This document shows, in pieces, positions 28,471 through 40,969 of a stretch of DNA of 64,000 nt. Each line of letters starts with the position of its first letter. The first letter of the stretch is position 1. Location of the stretch: NCBI GenBank assembly GCA_905221605.1, contig CAJNDS010000036.1, positions 510,660 to 574,659 of the forward strand. Direction: 5' to 3'. The notes beneath the pieces are model-generated. The model was not told where the DNA came from, searched no databases, and worked only from the letters and a program-made list of their open reading frames with translations. The DNA is from Symbiodinium natans (Eukaryota; Sar; Dinophyceae; Suessiales; Symbiodiniaceae). The position numbers were made by a program, and so were the translations under genes.

Positions 28471-29187
28471 AGGCATGGGCCCTCACTAAGCTTTGGGGGC
28501 ACTTGCCGGCATGCAAGAAGGTTCGGGGTATCTTCGGCAAAGAGCGGGCGATCCGTCCTGGGTCTCTGCTTACCTTCCAGCTTGGATTCTAGAATAAGCC
28601 GTCTTCGGGAGGATTATGCTCACTGAATCGCCTGGGTCTTGGGGGATCCAGACAAGCAAGTAAAACGTCCACTCATCCTGCTCACCCTGTTTCCCCCATC
28701 CTCAAGCGGTTTGGGTTTTGGAGTTTACAGTAGGGCCCCTAAATCTTTTACCCCCCCCCAAGCCCAAAACGCGCGAACTCCAAACCTGAACAAGCAGCTG
28801 TAACGGAATGCTCCGCCGCACTAACGCACTCGGTGATGCGCTTGTAGTGCCTGCACACGAAAGCCCATGGAAGGAGAAGTAGCAACCCCCCCCCCCTTCT
28901 CCTGAAGCCCTCAACCAAAAAAAACCGTTGGCTTCTGGAGCTCATGATGCACCAGGGTGGTGTATAGGGTTTAGGGGTTAGGGGTTTAGGGTTATAAGGG
29001 ATGGTTAAGGGGCTTAGGTTTATGGGCTAGGATCTAGCATCATTCCCTGTGGGAACATGGGCCTGTGCGCCCCCGGGTCCTTATGAAACCAAAAAAGACT
29101 CAAAGATGTCCATGGCTTGTTACGCTCAGGAGCGCCGACCAAAGGCCCCGCTTTTTTCTGCAAGCCAGCGGCTTAATCCCTTCGGGT

Positions 29188-29282
29188 TTAGGGTTTAGGG
29201 TTTAGGGTTTAGGGTTTAGGGTTTAGGGTTTAGGGTTTAGGGTTTAGGGTTTAGGGTTTAGGGTTTAGGGTTTAGGGTTTAA
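29188..29282. repeat. Interstitial TTTAGGG array
   Basis: About 13 perfect heptamers followed at once by a C run (29295-29307). Confidence 0.9.
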
Positions 29283-31779
29283 TCTTGAAGTTCTCCCCCC
29301 CCCCCCCCGCCGTAGCATTAAAAACCCCAAAAACCCCGAAACGGCTTTTAGTCTTCTATTCCAGGGGGTTCTTATCGTTTGTCCGAAGAAACAGCCCGCC
29401 CGTTCTTCTAACTTGCTGGCTCAGTAGGCCTGCTAGGTTTCAGGCTTCCGCTGCCGATCAATTCTGTATAGGGGTGTTGTAATACTAGCGGGAAGGGATT
29501 ATGGGGTTTAGGGTTTTAGGGTTTAGGCCAAGTTTAGGGAAACCCGAAATCTCATAACCCCTAAAACTCAAAAACCTTCAACCCTAGAAAACTGCAGCTA
29601 TCGTGCGTTGTGGGCCGCAGGGCTGTAGCTGCTGAAGAAACACTAAAGAGTCCGCACCTAATTAGGCAGGCAATCCGCTTCAAAGTTTAGGGTCCAGGGT
29701 TTTCGTGGTAGTGGGAACGGTTTCATTCATGACTTGGGTCCACGATAGAGTGCAAAGTCGGTAATTCAAGGGGTAGTGATAGTGCGGGACCCCGAAGCCC
29801 CCAAAATCCTGGATGAGCCCTGGTGGGCTGCAAGGAATGCTTAGGGTAAACCCTACCTCAGGCGGCACGAAGCCCCAGGCCCTAAACCCTAAACCCTAAA
29901 CCCTAAACCCTAAACCCTAAACCCTAAACCCTAAACCCTAAACCCCGCCTGGAGGGGGTGCTATGCCTCCACATAACCGAGATAGGCTGGATGGAGTTTC
30001 GGCCTGGACACTCAGGATTTTAGGGGCTCAGGGCCTTGTGAGGGTTTAGGGTTTAGGGTTTAGGGTTTAGGGTTTAGGGTTTTGGGTTTAGGGTTTAGGG
30101 TTTAGGGTTTAGGGTTAGGGTTTAGGGTTTGGGGTTTAGGGTTTAGGGTTTAGGGTTTAGGGTATAGGGTTTTGGGTTTAAGGGTCTCGGGCTTTGGGAT
30201 TTGGGGTGTTTAGGTCTTGGGTTAGTTCGGGTTTGACGCGGGGCATTTGAGGTTTGTGGGGTTGACAGGGCAGACGACCCCAGAACCCTTGCGAGGTTCA
30301 CAAGGCGTCGGCTTAGGGTTCTCCAGGATTCATTCACCCCAATTCCTAACCCCGTCAACAAATCCCAAACTCCTTCAACAAACTCTTCGTGCTGAGCAGA
30401 TGCTCGTACACGAGTCCTCAAAACCCTAAACCCCTCAAACCTCCAAACCCCTCAAACACCTAAGCCCTGAAACCTCAAAACCCTCAAACACCTAAGAACC
30501 CCTCAGAGCCCTAAACCCCCAAACCCCGAAACCTCAAAACCGTAGACCTCAAACCCCAAAGCCCCTGTAAACCCCAAAAGCCTCCTTGGAGCCTTCGAGG
30601 GCTGTTTTCTCCAAGAAGCAAGGGTTAAAAAAAAGGTTAACATTTTCTATTCTTACTCAATAAGGAAACCCACCCGAAGCCCTAAACCCGAAACCCGAAA
30701 CCATAAACCCTAAGCCCTAAACCCTAAACCCTACACCCTAAACCCTAAACCCTAAACCCCAAATCTTATCGAAAGTTCAGCTACTGGCGAAGTAAGCGGG
30801 TGCTTAGGAGGCGCAGGTGCTGAGCTCGCGGCACATGTGAACTCCTGGGCTGGCTCGGAGATGTTTTTTAAAGGGTTTTTTGGGGGTTTAGGGTTTAGGG
30901 TTTAGGGTTTAGGGTTTAGGGTTTAGGGTTTAGGGTTTAGGGTCTAGGGGGTTTAGGGTGTTCAGGGCGTTCAGGGCGTTTAGGACGTTTAGGGTGTTTA
31001 GGGTTTAGGGTCAGGCCCCCTCGCGGTTTCTATCTTTCGGTAGCTCTCAAAATGCGTCTCCCCTTTTTTGGGTGCTCATTCTACTACGGCACCCTTATAA
31101 CAATGACCCAAACAGGCTTTAATGCATAGGGTTTGGGGTTTAGGGGTTTGGGGCGAAACCCTAAACCCTAAACCCTAAACCCGAATTTAGAGAGCTACCC
31201 AGCTACACACCATGGGGTGTGGGCCGAGCCGCTGTGGAGCTGCAAAGGCGGCAGGCCTTCCCAGAGAAAGCCCCCAACTTTCAAGCCCTACACCCTACAC
31301 CCTACACCCTGAACCCTAAACCCTAAACCCTACACCCTGAACCCTAAACCCTAAACCCTAAACCCTTAACCCTTAACCTAAACCCTACACTTACACCCCA
31401 AGCCGCCCCAAGCCGTAAACCCTAAACAGTAAACCCTCGTTTACTTTCTTTGGTCTCGGGAGGAGGGGGGTTCGGGGGGTTCAGGAGGGGGGTTTGGGGG
31501 GTTTAGGGGGCTTTCAAGGGAGGGGTTAAGGGTTTTGGGGCTTAGGGGCTTTAGGGTTGCGGATTTTAAGGGCTTAGGGTGTAGGCTCTAACTTAACCTC
31601 GAAAACAAGACCCTTCGCGACCTCCGCAAACTGAAGCCTCAACACCTAAAGCCCTCGACTCTGATATCTCTACCTGCAACCTCAACCCGACAAGACTGTG
31701 GCAAGTTCAGGGCTTTGAGCCATAAGCTAAGGGGCTTGGGGTCTGGGGTTTAGGGTTCAGGGCTTGAGGGTTTAGAGTT

Positions 31780-31913
31780 TACTTGGAGGTTCATGGCACT
31801 TGTTAAGCAATTATAACTGGATTTTATAACTGTACGTTTAACCAGATTAGGGCACTTGATGGAAAATAAGTACAGCTAGAACTGGTTAATAAGTACCATG
31901 AACCTCCAAGTAG
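31780..31913. mobile_element. T1-family short inverted-repeat element (TACCATGAACC subtype)
   Basis: ACTTGGAGGTTCATGGCACT and AGTACCATGAACCTCCAAGT are inverted; inner TTATAACTGG pairs with CTAGAACTGGTTAATAAG in part. Confidence 0.75.
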
Positions 31914-32791
31914 ATGGTGTTGGCCGAAATTACGTCAGAAGGCCATGGCTGCCGCTGAAACTGGATCAACGATCACGTCATCGAAACTGGCGCGACCGTA
32001 CCAGAAATTACACTGAGCATAGAATATCACATATACTTATATATACATATATAGGTGTGTATATATATATGGGTCTACAATCTACAACAGAATGACAATG
32101 TCTGTGTATATATATATATATATAAAGATTGTTCCCCAACTTGCCGCCCAGTGTATCGCACCCACGCACAAGAATGGCTCGGTTGGCAGCTATCTTTGTT
32201 GGCAGCCAACGGAGTGCCAAAGGGTAGTTGGGATGCCTAAAACGGTATGTCAATGGGAGGTTGAGAGGAGTATTGGGAGTTCCAAAGCTCGCAGAAGCAC
32301 CAACTAAACTGTTCTTGGACCTTCCTTGGGAATTGTGATGGTCCCTGACACAAAGAATGACGGAATCATGAACCCTGAAACCCAAAGATGACTATGAGCA
32401 TATGCTCCTCTCAACCCCCAGCCACCCAACTCCCCACACCCCCCGTCCCCCACACCTCCCCCACCCACCACGCCCTCTCCCCCACCGCTTAGGGTTTACG
32501 GGTTTAGGGCTTAGGAAACCATAGCATTTACAATAAGCCCACCCTCTGGTAACGTAACTTGTGTTCCCCAACAAGAACCCAGCTTAGGATCCTAGGAACC
32601 CTAAACCCCGAACCCTAAACCCGAAACCCTAACCCTAAACCCCAAACCCGAAACCCTAAACCCTAAACCCGAAACCCTAAACCCAAACCCCGCTTGCGCC
32701 TTTCAGCGACCCAGCTTCGGTAGACTGACCTTACAGGTGTGCCGAAGGACGGGGAAAGCCTACACGTTCTTTATAGGGGAACTCGGGTCCC

Positions 32792-32878
32792 TACTTGGAG
32801 GTTCGTGGTACTTATTAACCAATTGTAACTGTACTTATAAACCCCCATTGGTTAGTGAGTACCACGAACCTCCAACTA
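32792..32878. mobile_element. T1-family short inverted-repeat element, compact copy
   Basis: ACTTGGAGGTTCGTGGTACT and AGTACCACGAACCTCCAACT are near-perfect inverted ends of an 87-base element, the tightest copy in the window. Its inner TATTAACCAAT and ATTGGTTAGTGA also pair. Confidence 0.8.
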
Positions 32879-33381
32879 CAGAATCCCTTATAACGGGTTA
32901 GGGGTGATGTGAGATATGTAAAAATTCTGAAAGAACTCGTCAGGAAAGGCTGTGTGGGGGCTCAGGGCTTCTGGTCTTGATTCAGCCTTTGGGGCTTGTC
33001 GCGCTTGGGAGGTCGGGAGATTCATGCAAAGCCAAAATTCTAAATCCTAAGCCCGAGGTTTGGGTAGCCTAAACCCTAAACCCTAAACCCCAAACCCTAA
33101 ACCCTAAACCCTAAACCCTAAATAGTGTTTCGGGGTCCAGGGTTCACGGCGAAGGGCTTTGGGGGGCTTCAGTGTATCCTCAACCCAGGTTGGCCCGCGG
33201 TGCTCTCATTTTCTGCTGCGCGGTGCATGATTGTTCAGGGTTTGGTTCTATACGATGACCAGATGAAGCCTGAAATTGAGATCAAAACCCGATGCCGCTA
33301 TACTCCGTCTTGTATGTGGAACAACAGCCCCACAGCCCTCAACTCCCAAACCCACCCCGGATTCCCGGAGACCTCTGAAGG

Positions 33382-33480
33382 CTGGGATGTTCCGTTATAC
33401 CAACAGTCCTGAAAAGGAATTATAACAAGGGGAAATATAATCCATATTAAAGACTGTGAGGCATAAGGGTGAACATCCCC
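33382..33480. mobile_element. T2-family short inverted-repeat element
   Basis: CTGGGATGTTCCGTTATACC and TAAGGGTGAACATCCC are inverted ends; AACAGTCCT and AAGACTGT pair inside. Confidence 0.65.
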
Positions 33481-35649
33481 GTCTAAAGGCTTATACCCAT
33501 AAACTAGGGACCCTAAACCCCTAAAGTTTGGGGTTTCTGGTTTAGAGTTGAGGGCTGTCTAAGCCCGCAGCCCTTGCGCTCCATGGCTACCAAGATCGCC
33601 AGGCATCAGGAGAAAGCGGGTTTCTAGGGTGCACAAGGAGTCTTAGAGGGACTAAAAGAGGGTTTTTAGGATGTCGGGCTGCCGGGGGGTGGAGGCTGGG
33701 AAGGGTGTATGCATTTTGAGCATTTTGTATATATATATATATATAAACTCCGCATGCGCATCCGCATCTGCATGTTCCCTGAGCCCCCCCAACTCGTATG
33801 TAGGGCTCAGGGTTCGGGGTTTGGAAGTCCTAGACGCTTCCTCTTCCCTACAAAGTGTAGGGCTTCTAGGGCTATAGGAGTAAAGGGCTTATATGGCTTC
33901 TGGGGTTTGTAGGGTTAAATGGTTCAGGGATATGAGTTACTTCTAGGGCTTCGGGCTTTGCATAGCCCACCCCCCCTGGCCGAGTATGTGCCTGAGCCGG
34001 CCTGCAGGGACGCCAGCAGAAACTGGAAGTCAGGGTAGGGTTTAGGCTTAGGCTTAGGGCTTAGGGTTGAGAAAATTGAGCCGACACCCAAAAACCTTCA
34101 ACCGCCAACCCCCTCTCCCCTACCAAAAATAAAAAAACGCCTAGACCATGAACCCTAAACCCTCTAAGCTCTACATGGCCCTCACCCTCCAGGCTCTATA
34201 TGACCTGAAGACCCGAAAACCCCAAATACTACACACCCTAAACCCTAAACCCTAAACCCGGAACCCTAAACCCTGAACCCTGAACCCTGAACCCCTGACT
34301 TTCCTAAAGCCTTAACAATCTGTTCGGGATGCCCTTCGGGGCCTGGGCAGTTTAAAGCATCCTGCAGGTATAGGGGGGTTTAGGGTTTTGGGGTTTAGGG
34401 TGTAGGGATTTTAGGGTTTTTGGATTTTTGGGTTTTAGGTTCAGGGTTTAGGTTTAGGGGTTAGGGTTTAGGGTCTAGGGTTTAGGGTTTAGGGTTTAGG
34501 GCTTAGGGCTTAGGGTTATAAGTTATGAGAGCTTAGGGTTTAGGGTTTAGGGAGTCGTGCAGGGTTTGGGGTTTAGGGTTCTGGGTTTTACGGGCTTTGG
34601 GGTGTTGGGGCTTTGGGGGTTTGGGGTTTAGGGTTTGGGGTTTGGGGTTTAGGAATGTAGGAATTAGGGTTTTAGAAGAGTCGCTGCTACCTGACTGCCA
34701 GGCCCCATCCCCACACCCTAAACCGCAAACCCCAAACCCTACGACTCCAACATCTGGATCCCCCACCCCCAACCAACCAACCAACCAACCAACCCCCAAA
34801 CCCAACCAACCAACGACCCAACAGGCACCCAGGCGTCCAGAACTTTTTTCGGAGGGCTTACAGGGTCCAGGGCGTTTAGGGGGATAGGGTGTAGGGTTCA
34901 TGTTCTAGGGTTCCCAAACGCTAAACCCGAACCTCTAAACCCTTAAACCCAAACCCAAAACCCTGAAACCCTCAAACCCTATACACTAAACCTTATAGGG
35001 TTTGGGGTTGAGGCCTCTACTTGGAGGTTCATGGCCAGTTATAAGTAGGGTTAGAAGTGGGGTAACTATACTAATAACTTTATTCAGGGCACTTATAACC
35101 CTAAACCCTAAACCCTAAACCCTAAAACCCTATACCCTAGACCCCCTCGGGCTCAGGGCCCTGAGCCCTGAATCCTTTCAGGCCCGAGGCAAAGATGGAA
35201 GTGCTTGAAGAGCATCTTCTCGGCCGCGCCACGGGCGAAGCCCATGCCTTAAGCTTAGGGTTTAGGGCTTAGGGCTTAGGGCTTAGGGTTTAGGGTTTAG
35301 GGTTTAGGGCTTAGGGCTTAGGGCTTAGGGCTTAGGGCTTAGGGTTTGGGGTTTGGGGTTTGGGGTTTGGGTTTAGGGCTTAGGGTTTAGGGCTTGGGGT
35401 TGAAAAATGAAGCGTTTTTCGTGGTGGGAATTGAGGGCGGCAGCCCTAAACCCTAAAAAGCAATGATTTGGGTGGTGGCCTGTGAAAGCTCACCGCGGGG
35501 GGAAAAAGAAACCTAGCACCAATGAAGTTGGGCTGCAGTGGAAACATGCCACTTCGCGTGACATGCCGTCCCCCCCCCCCCCCCACACCGGGTGTGTCGG
35601 GGGCCCGTTTCCTCACGGTACTTGCTGCCGCTGCGTGGAGAGACACCCT

Positions 35650-35920
35650 AAAACCCTAAACCCTAAACCCTAAAGCCCTAAAACCCTAAAACCCCTAAAA
35701 CCCTAAAACCCTAAATTCCTAAAAACCCTAAAACCCTAAAACCCTAAAACCCTAAAACCCTAAAACCCTAAAACCCTAAACCCTAAAACCCTAAAAAACC
35801 TTAAACCCTAAAACCCTAAAACCCTAAAACCCTAAAACCCTAAACCCCTAAAACCCTAAAACCCTAAAACCCTAAAACCCTAAAACCCTAAAACCCTAAA
35901 ACCCTAAAACCCTAAAACCC
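35650..35920. repeat. Long CCCTAAAA octamer array
   Basis: About 30 units, mostly octamers with scattered heptamers. Confidence 0.92.
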
Positions 35921-36562
35921 CAACCCCTGAACCCTGGGTTCCCATTCGATGACTTCCTTCAAACCTGCCTGTTTATCTTCAACCTAAACCGTCAATACGG
36001 CTCCCAACCCAGCTTCAACACCCGGCCGTCCTAAATCCCCACACCTACGTTTTGTTTGTTTATTTTTTCCATACTAGGTTTAGGGTTTAGGGTTCAGGGT
36101 TGAGGTTTGAGGGCTTCGGGTTCCTCTCTAGGGTGTAGGGTTGCGGGTGCAGGTTCGACCTGCCCGCGCCCTTATCCCTGACTCTCTGCGCCCCATGAGC
36201 TCTCGACCCCATGTCCCTCGTAACTTCCGCAAACCTAAACCTCAACCCCCCCCCCCCCCAGCTCCTACGCCCCTAAACCCTAAACCCTAAACCTTAAGCC
36301 CTGAGCCCGAAACCTCTCTGCCCCTAAACCCATCTGAACCCTAAACCGACATCAAGGCCCTGGCGATCGGTCGGGGTCTCCATGACCTGTAGCTTTGGGT
36401 TCAGGGCTTCAGGCCTTTTCAGGTCTCAGGCAGGTTCTTTAAGGTCCTGGGGACCCCAGGGTCTTCGCGTCTTAGGGTCCCCGGGTTTGGGATGTTAGGG
36501 TCTCTTCAAGTTTGGGGGGTCTTGGGGCCTTAGGGGCTTAGGGCCTGGGGGCCTTCGGGCTT

Positions 36563-36646
36563 TGCTTGGAGGTTCCTGTATAGTTGTAAACGGGGTATTA
36601 CAAGCAGGGGCAACTATAATCATAACTATACCATGAACCTTCAAGT
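36563..36646. mobile_element. T1-family short inverted-repeat element
   Basis: GCTTGGAGGTTCCTGTATAG and CTATACCATGAACCTTCAAG are inverted ends 84 bases apart. Confidence 0.7.
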
Positions 36647-37554
36647 CACCCTAAAGCCTGAACCCTAGCCCCTAAACCCTAAACCTTCGGGTTCTAGGTT
36701 GGCCCAGTGGGCTCATGGCTTGCTGAGCAAGCGGTCCTTGTAGGGACTCGGGTGTAAGGCTTGGGTTTTGGGGTTTTGGGTTCGGGTTTAGGGTTTGGGG
36801 TTTGGGGGTTTAGGGTGTTAGAGTGTGCCGGGTTTATCGGAATGTGCTTTTTCACTCCGCGCATCCCAAAAGGACGACACGCACATAAGCTCACCAATAT
36901 TACTATTCGGACCCTACATACACACACCAAATAACAAAAAGTACAACCCCTACCTCACATAACCCCCATCAACCTGAACTTTGAAGCAACCTTGGCCCCC
37001 GACGTGGAAGAGGTCTGTCCGGCGCTCGAAGAAGCTAAGCAAGCTCCAAGTCAGATCCTTTCAGGTGATCAGCGTGTCCGGGATTTGGATTCATGGGCTC
37101 GTTCTGGCGGTTCGCTTAGATGAAGCTTAGGGTCTGGGGATTCGGGGGGGTGCATGATTCTGCTCTCGAACATACTGTGCATCCGTCTCTAAATAAAGGG
37201 GCTTACGGGGTTCAAGGGGCTACGTCGCTTTGCGGGAGCTTTCAGGGGGGTTGAGGGTTTCCTAAACCCTAAACCCTAAACCCTAAACCCTAAACCCTAA
37301 ACCCTAAACCCCAAAACCCTAAACCCCAAAACCCAAAACCCTAAACCCTAAACCCTAAACCCTAAACCCTGCCGGCCTCCACATTGCCGTGCTTTCGCGC
37401 CATGTTCATCAACCTCGGTATGCGCCCGTACTCAGGAATTTTAACAGGGTTTAGGGTTTAGGGCTTAGGGCTTGGGGCCCGAAGCTCTAAACCCGCAACC
37501 GACGGTTGCTGGTCAATTTCCTGGCTTCGGGATCAAGAAGATTGAAAGTGCAGG

Positions 37555-37635
37555 GTTAGGGTTTAGGGTTTAGGGTTTAGGGTTTAGGGTTTAGGGTTTA
37601 GGGTTTAGGGTTTAGGGTTTAGGGTTTAGGGTTTA
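37555..37635. repeat. Interstitial TTTAGGG array
   Basis: About 11 perfect heptamers. Confidence 0.9.
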
Positions 37636-37876
37636 GTCAAAGGAAGAATAAGGAGCCTATAAAAAGCGTGCCCCTATCATATAAGAGGTTGCGGTTGGGT
37701 CGGTGAGTGGCTGGTGAGTGGCATGTGAGGCACATGTGAGGGGATGTCTCAGGGAAGAGCAAATGAGAAGCTTGTAAGGTCAAAAAGGGCTGAGGCTTGG
37801 CTATCCTGTGTAAGCGTGTTTTTGCGTCGACCCTGTCTTTGAGTAAGCTCTCGTGAGAATTCAACCCGATCCAGGG

Positions 37877-37996
37877 GTTTAGGGTTTAGGGTTTAGGGTT
37901 TAGGGTTTAGGGTTTAGGGTTTAGGGTTTAGGGTTTAGGGTTTAGGGTTTAGGGTTTAGGGTTTAGGGTTTAGGGTTTAGGGTTTAGGGTTTAGGG
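37877..37996. repeat. Interstitial TTTAGGG array
   Basis: About 17 perfect heptamers followed by a single GGGTTA break. Confidence 0.9.
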
Positions 37997-38761
37997 TTAG
38001 GGTTTGAGGGGCTTAGGGGCTTAGGAGTTGAGGGGTTTAGGGCTTAGGGTTTAGGGGTTCAGCCCCTGGGATTTAGAGGATTAGGGTTTAGGGTCCAGGT
38101 CCCTTGATGCGGTATGCCTGGGGTTTAGGGTTTAGGGTTGAGCAACTATAGGTTCCCAAGCTAGACCAAAAAAAGGAAGAAAGGGTGCCTGTCCTGGGCT
38201 TAAAAGAAGCCTAAGCGTAAACCCTAAACGGAAAATTCCCAAACCCTAAGCCCTAAACCCTAAACCGTAAACCCTAACCCCTAAACCCAAAACCCTAAAT
38301 CCTCAACCCTAAACCCTGAACCCTAAACCCTAAACCCTAAACCCTAATAAGGGTTCGGGTTTGCCACCCGGGCTTCCCAGCAAGTCGTCGAAGCGTCCAT
38401 CCGCCATGGCGCCGGCGCGCTCGGCGAGGAGCTCGGGCACTTTTTTGCTCACGGGATCCCGACTCCCACCCCTATGTAAGGTTGCGAAAGAGGGTTTAGG
38501 GTTTAGGGTCTAGGGTTTCGGGTTAGGATTTAGGGTTTGGGAGTTCTGGCACAAGTTGTGGGGTACACTTGCACTGGGAGTGACGTTGGCAACTATGTAT
38601 CTTCCCAAACGGGCTCTTTGAAAGGGTCTGCCTTATACTGCTAGGGTTTAGGGATGAAGGTTTGAAGTTTCGTGCCTAGGGGCCCTAAGCCCTAAACCCT
38701 AAACCCAAGATGAGCTCGAGAGCTGGCAAAAGGCGCTGGCGGTCTCGAGGATTGTTTTAGG

Positions 38762-38902
38762 GTTTGGGGTTTGGGGTTTAGGGTTTAGGGTTTAGGGTTT
38801 AGGGTTTAGGGTTTAGTGTTTAGGGTTTGGGGTTTGGGGTTTGGGGTTTGGGGTTTGGGGTTTGGGGTTTGGGGTTTAGGGTTTAGGGTTTAGGGTTTAG
38901 GA
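38762..38902. repeat. TTTAGGG array with a pure GGGTTTG block
   Basis: The central part (about 38827-38877) consists of eight TTTGGGG units between TTTAGGG units. Confidence 0.9.
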
Positions 38903-40329
38903 GCTGCAGCAGCAGAGCCCAAAATACCCCTTCACTGAGGCCTTAATAATTGGAACAGGGCTTTTTGGGGGTGTTATTGTAGCATAATTATTATAAAGGG
39001 CTCCTGGGGCTTGGGCATCGGGTTTGGGGTCTAGGATTTCGGGTTTGGGGCTTGGGGCTGGCTTAGGGTTCAATAGTAAGCCCTAAGCCCTTAGCCCAAA
39101 ACCCGAAACCCCAACCCCTAAACCCTAAACCCTGAACCCTAAACCCTGAACCCTACATCTAGTTCGTTGGCTTCCTTGACTGGGGGAATTTGGGGTTTTT
39201 CGAGGAGTGTCGGTTCAAGGTGCAGGGCACTAGGTGCTTCTACCGGTCGCCCAATCAAGGGCCTAAATTCAGTGACCCAAAAACCTAAACCCTAAATCCT
39301 GACCATGTAAGTACCCTACTAAGATTATGGAGTCTAGACTTCGGGCGACGGGCGGAGGGCTTGATGGGGCCTACAGAGTTAAGTCTTAAGCCTTTTAAGC
39401 TTCAGGTTTTTGCTGGGCCTAGGTGAGTTCCGGGTATCAAAGGCTTTGGGGTTTAGTTTAGGGTTTAGGGTTGCGGCTGTGGGGTCGAGGGCTGAAGAGG
39501 CTTTTTCTGAAGCCCCCCCAAAAAAAGCATGGGAGTGAAGGGTCCAGACTTAAATTCCTGACGTGTCGTCTCTCCTTAAATCCTAAACTCGAGCTAAGAG
39601 CAACCTAGGAATAAAAAAAAGGTACCCATGTTTGCTTCAAGGGGCTTGCAAGGGAACCTAAATCCAAAAAAGGGGGATAAGGGTCGCAGTAAACCTAACT
39701 AAAACCCTAAACCTTGAATCATCTCTCATGCACAGACGCAACTGCGCCTGGGTGGCTTCCCAGTTCTTCGTTTGGGGCGTGGCTTTACTTGGAGGTACTA
39801 CCCAAGTAGGCCTCTCAGTACCCCAAGTGATAACCCTGCGTATAAATACCCTCAACCTCCAAGAAGGGATCAGAGCTTAGGGTCTCAGGCCGAGGGTGTA
39901 AGGCGTAGGGATGCTAACGGTCAGGGTTTGGGAGTTTGAGGCTTTAAACTTAAGGTTCAGGATGGTTGAGGGATTAGGGTTTAGGGTTTAGGGTATAGGG
40001 TTTAGGGTTCAGGGTTTAGGGTTTAGAGTTTAGGGTTTGGGGTTCAGGGTTTAGGGTTTAGGGTTCAGGGTTTAGGGTTAAAAGTTCACTGCCTTGCTTT
40101 TCTCTTCAGCCACTGCCATTCTGCAGTTGGGCCTGGGATCAACGTGTAACAGTGTAGGGTTTAGGGGTGTAGGGCTTAGGGTTTAGGGTTCAGGGTTAAC
40201 AGTGTAATTAGCAGAGGAAAGGATGCGCGAGCAGACCAGCATGTCACAACTCTGCAACCGTACTTGAAGGTTCAGGGACAGTTGCAAATAGGGCTATGAG
40301 TGGAGCAGCTGTGCAACTGCCCAACCCCC

Positions 40330-40541
40330 AAAACAATCCACGCTTGGGCCGTGGCGAGAGACCATCTCGATGCGCTATCGACGCCAAGACGAAGTTCTTG
40401 CTTGTGAAGCTTCGGCAGGAAGAGTCGTTGCGACATGGTCAGTGGAGTGACGCCCGCAGCTGTGACACCGTCATACAGGCGTTCCTCCGCATCCGCTGCC
40501 ACCATGGATGTGCACTCATCCAGCAATGCGAAATCCTAGGT
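40330..40541 (-). CDS. ABC transporter exon: Walker B, D-loop, H-loop region, C-terminus
   Basis: The frame begins DFALLDECTSMVAADAEERL and contains GVTPLTMSQRLFLPK and SASRWSLAT, as in ABCD C-termini (aromatic W near the end). Glutamine replaces the H-loop histidine. A T1-type end begins immediately downstream at about 40310, and the true C-terminus is unclear. Confidence 0.78.
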
Positions 40542-40937
40542 TGTACGAACTAGGCTAATTATGAGTTGATGATGGTCATATAGTACACCGAAAACTGGAA
40601 AAAAGAACAAAATGGCACCAGTGGGCGTCCCAGATTCAGGCTGGTGGAACAAGGCGCGGCTCAGGGCTAAGCGCTGCTGCTCCCCGCCCGAAAGTACTTC
40701 CTCCCACGCGCAGTAGGCATTCCAACCATGCTCCTGCCGTTCCAGCAGATGCTCCAACCCAACCGCACTCAGCGCCTTTCCTGCTTGTCCTGCATCTTGG
40801 TCCAACCGGAAGCGCTTGGGGTAGGTGACCTGGTCCCCTAAACAGCCAGGGGCCAAATATGGCCTCTGTGGTACCTTGGTCGCCCAGTAACCAGATCATG
40901 AGAAGGGTACCCTTTTTTGGGGGCTGGTTACTTTATG

Positions 40938-40969
<32 letters not shown>

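Larger units (their letters stand above)
26271..40262. other. 14-kb stretch without a recognised gene
   Basis: Telomere-like arrays, T1/T2 elements and simple sequence dominate. Exon-like islands with CCCTAAA/TTTAGGG flanks occur near 35160-35250, 37371-37445, 38365-38470 and 38705-38755; their minus frames (for example VSKKVPELLAERAGAMADGR at 38470 downwards, and IPRLMNMARKHGNVEA at about 37425 downwards) are open but not assigned. A + frame at 36960-37121 reads LAPDVEEVCPALEEAKQAPS and ends in TGA. These may be exons of one or more undefined genes. Confidence 0.4.

Noticed and set aside
30143..30421. Minus frame of 92 codons ending in telomere-like translation
   Set aside because: Flank polarity is opposite to that of exons here, the tail is repeat-derived, and there is no homology.
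31225..31290. Short + frame beginning MGCGPSRCG, like an N-myristoylated protein start
   Set aside because: The frame is only about 20 codons and lacks a supporting next exon; kept only as a curiosity.
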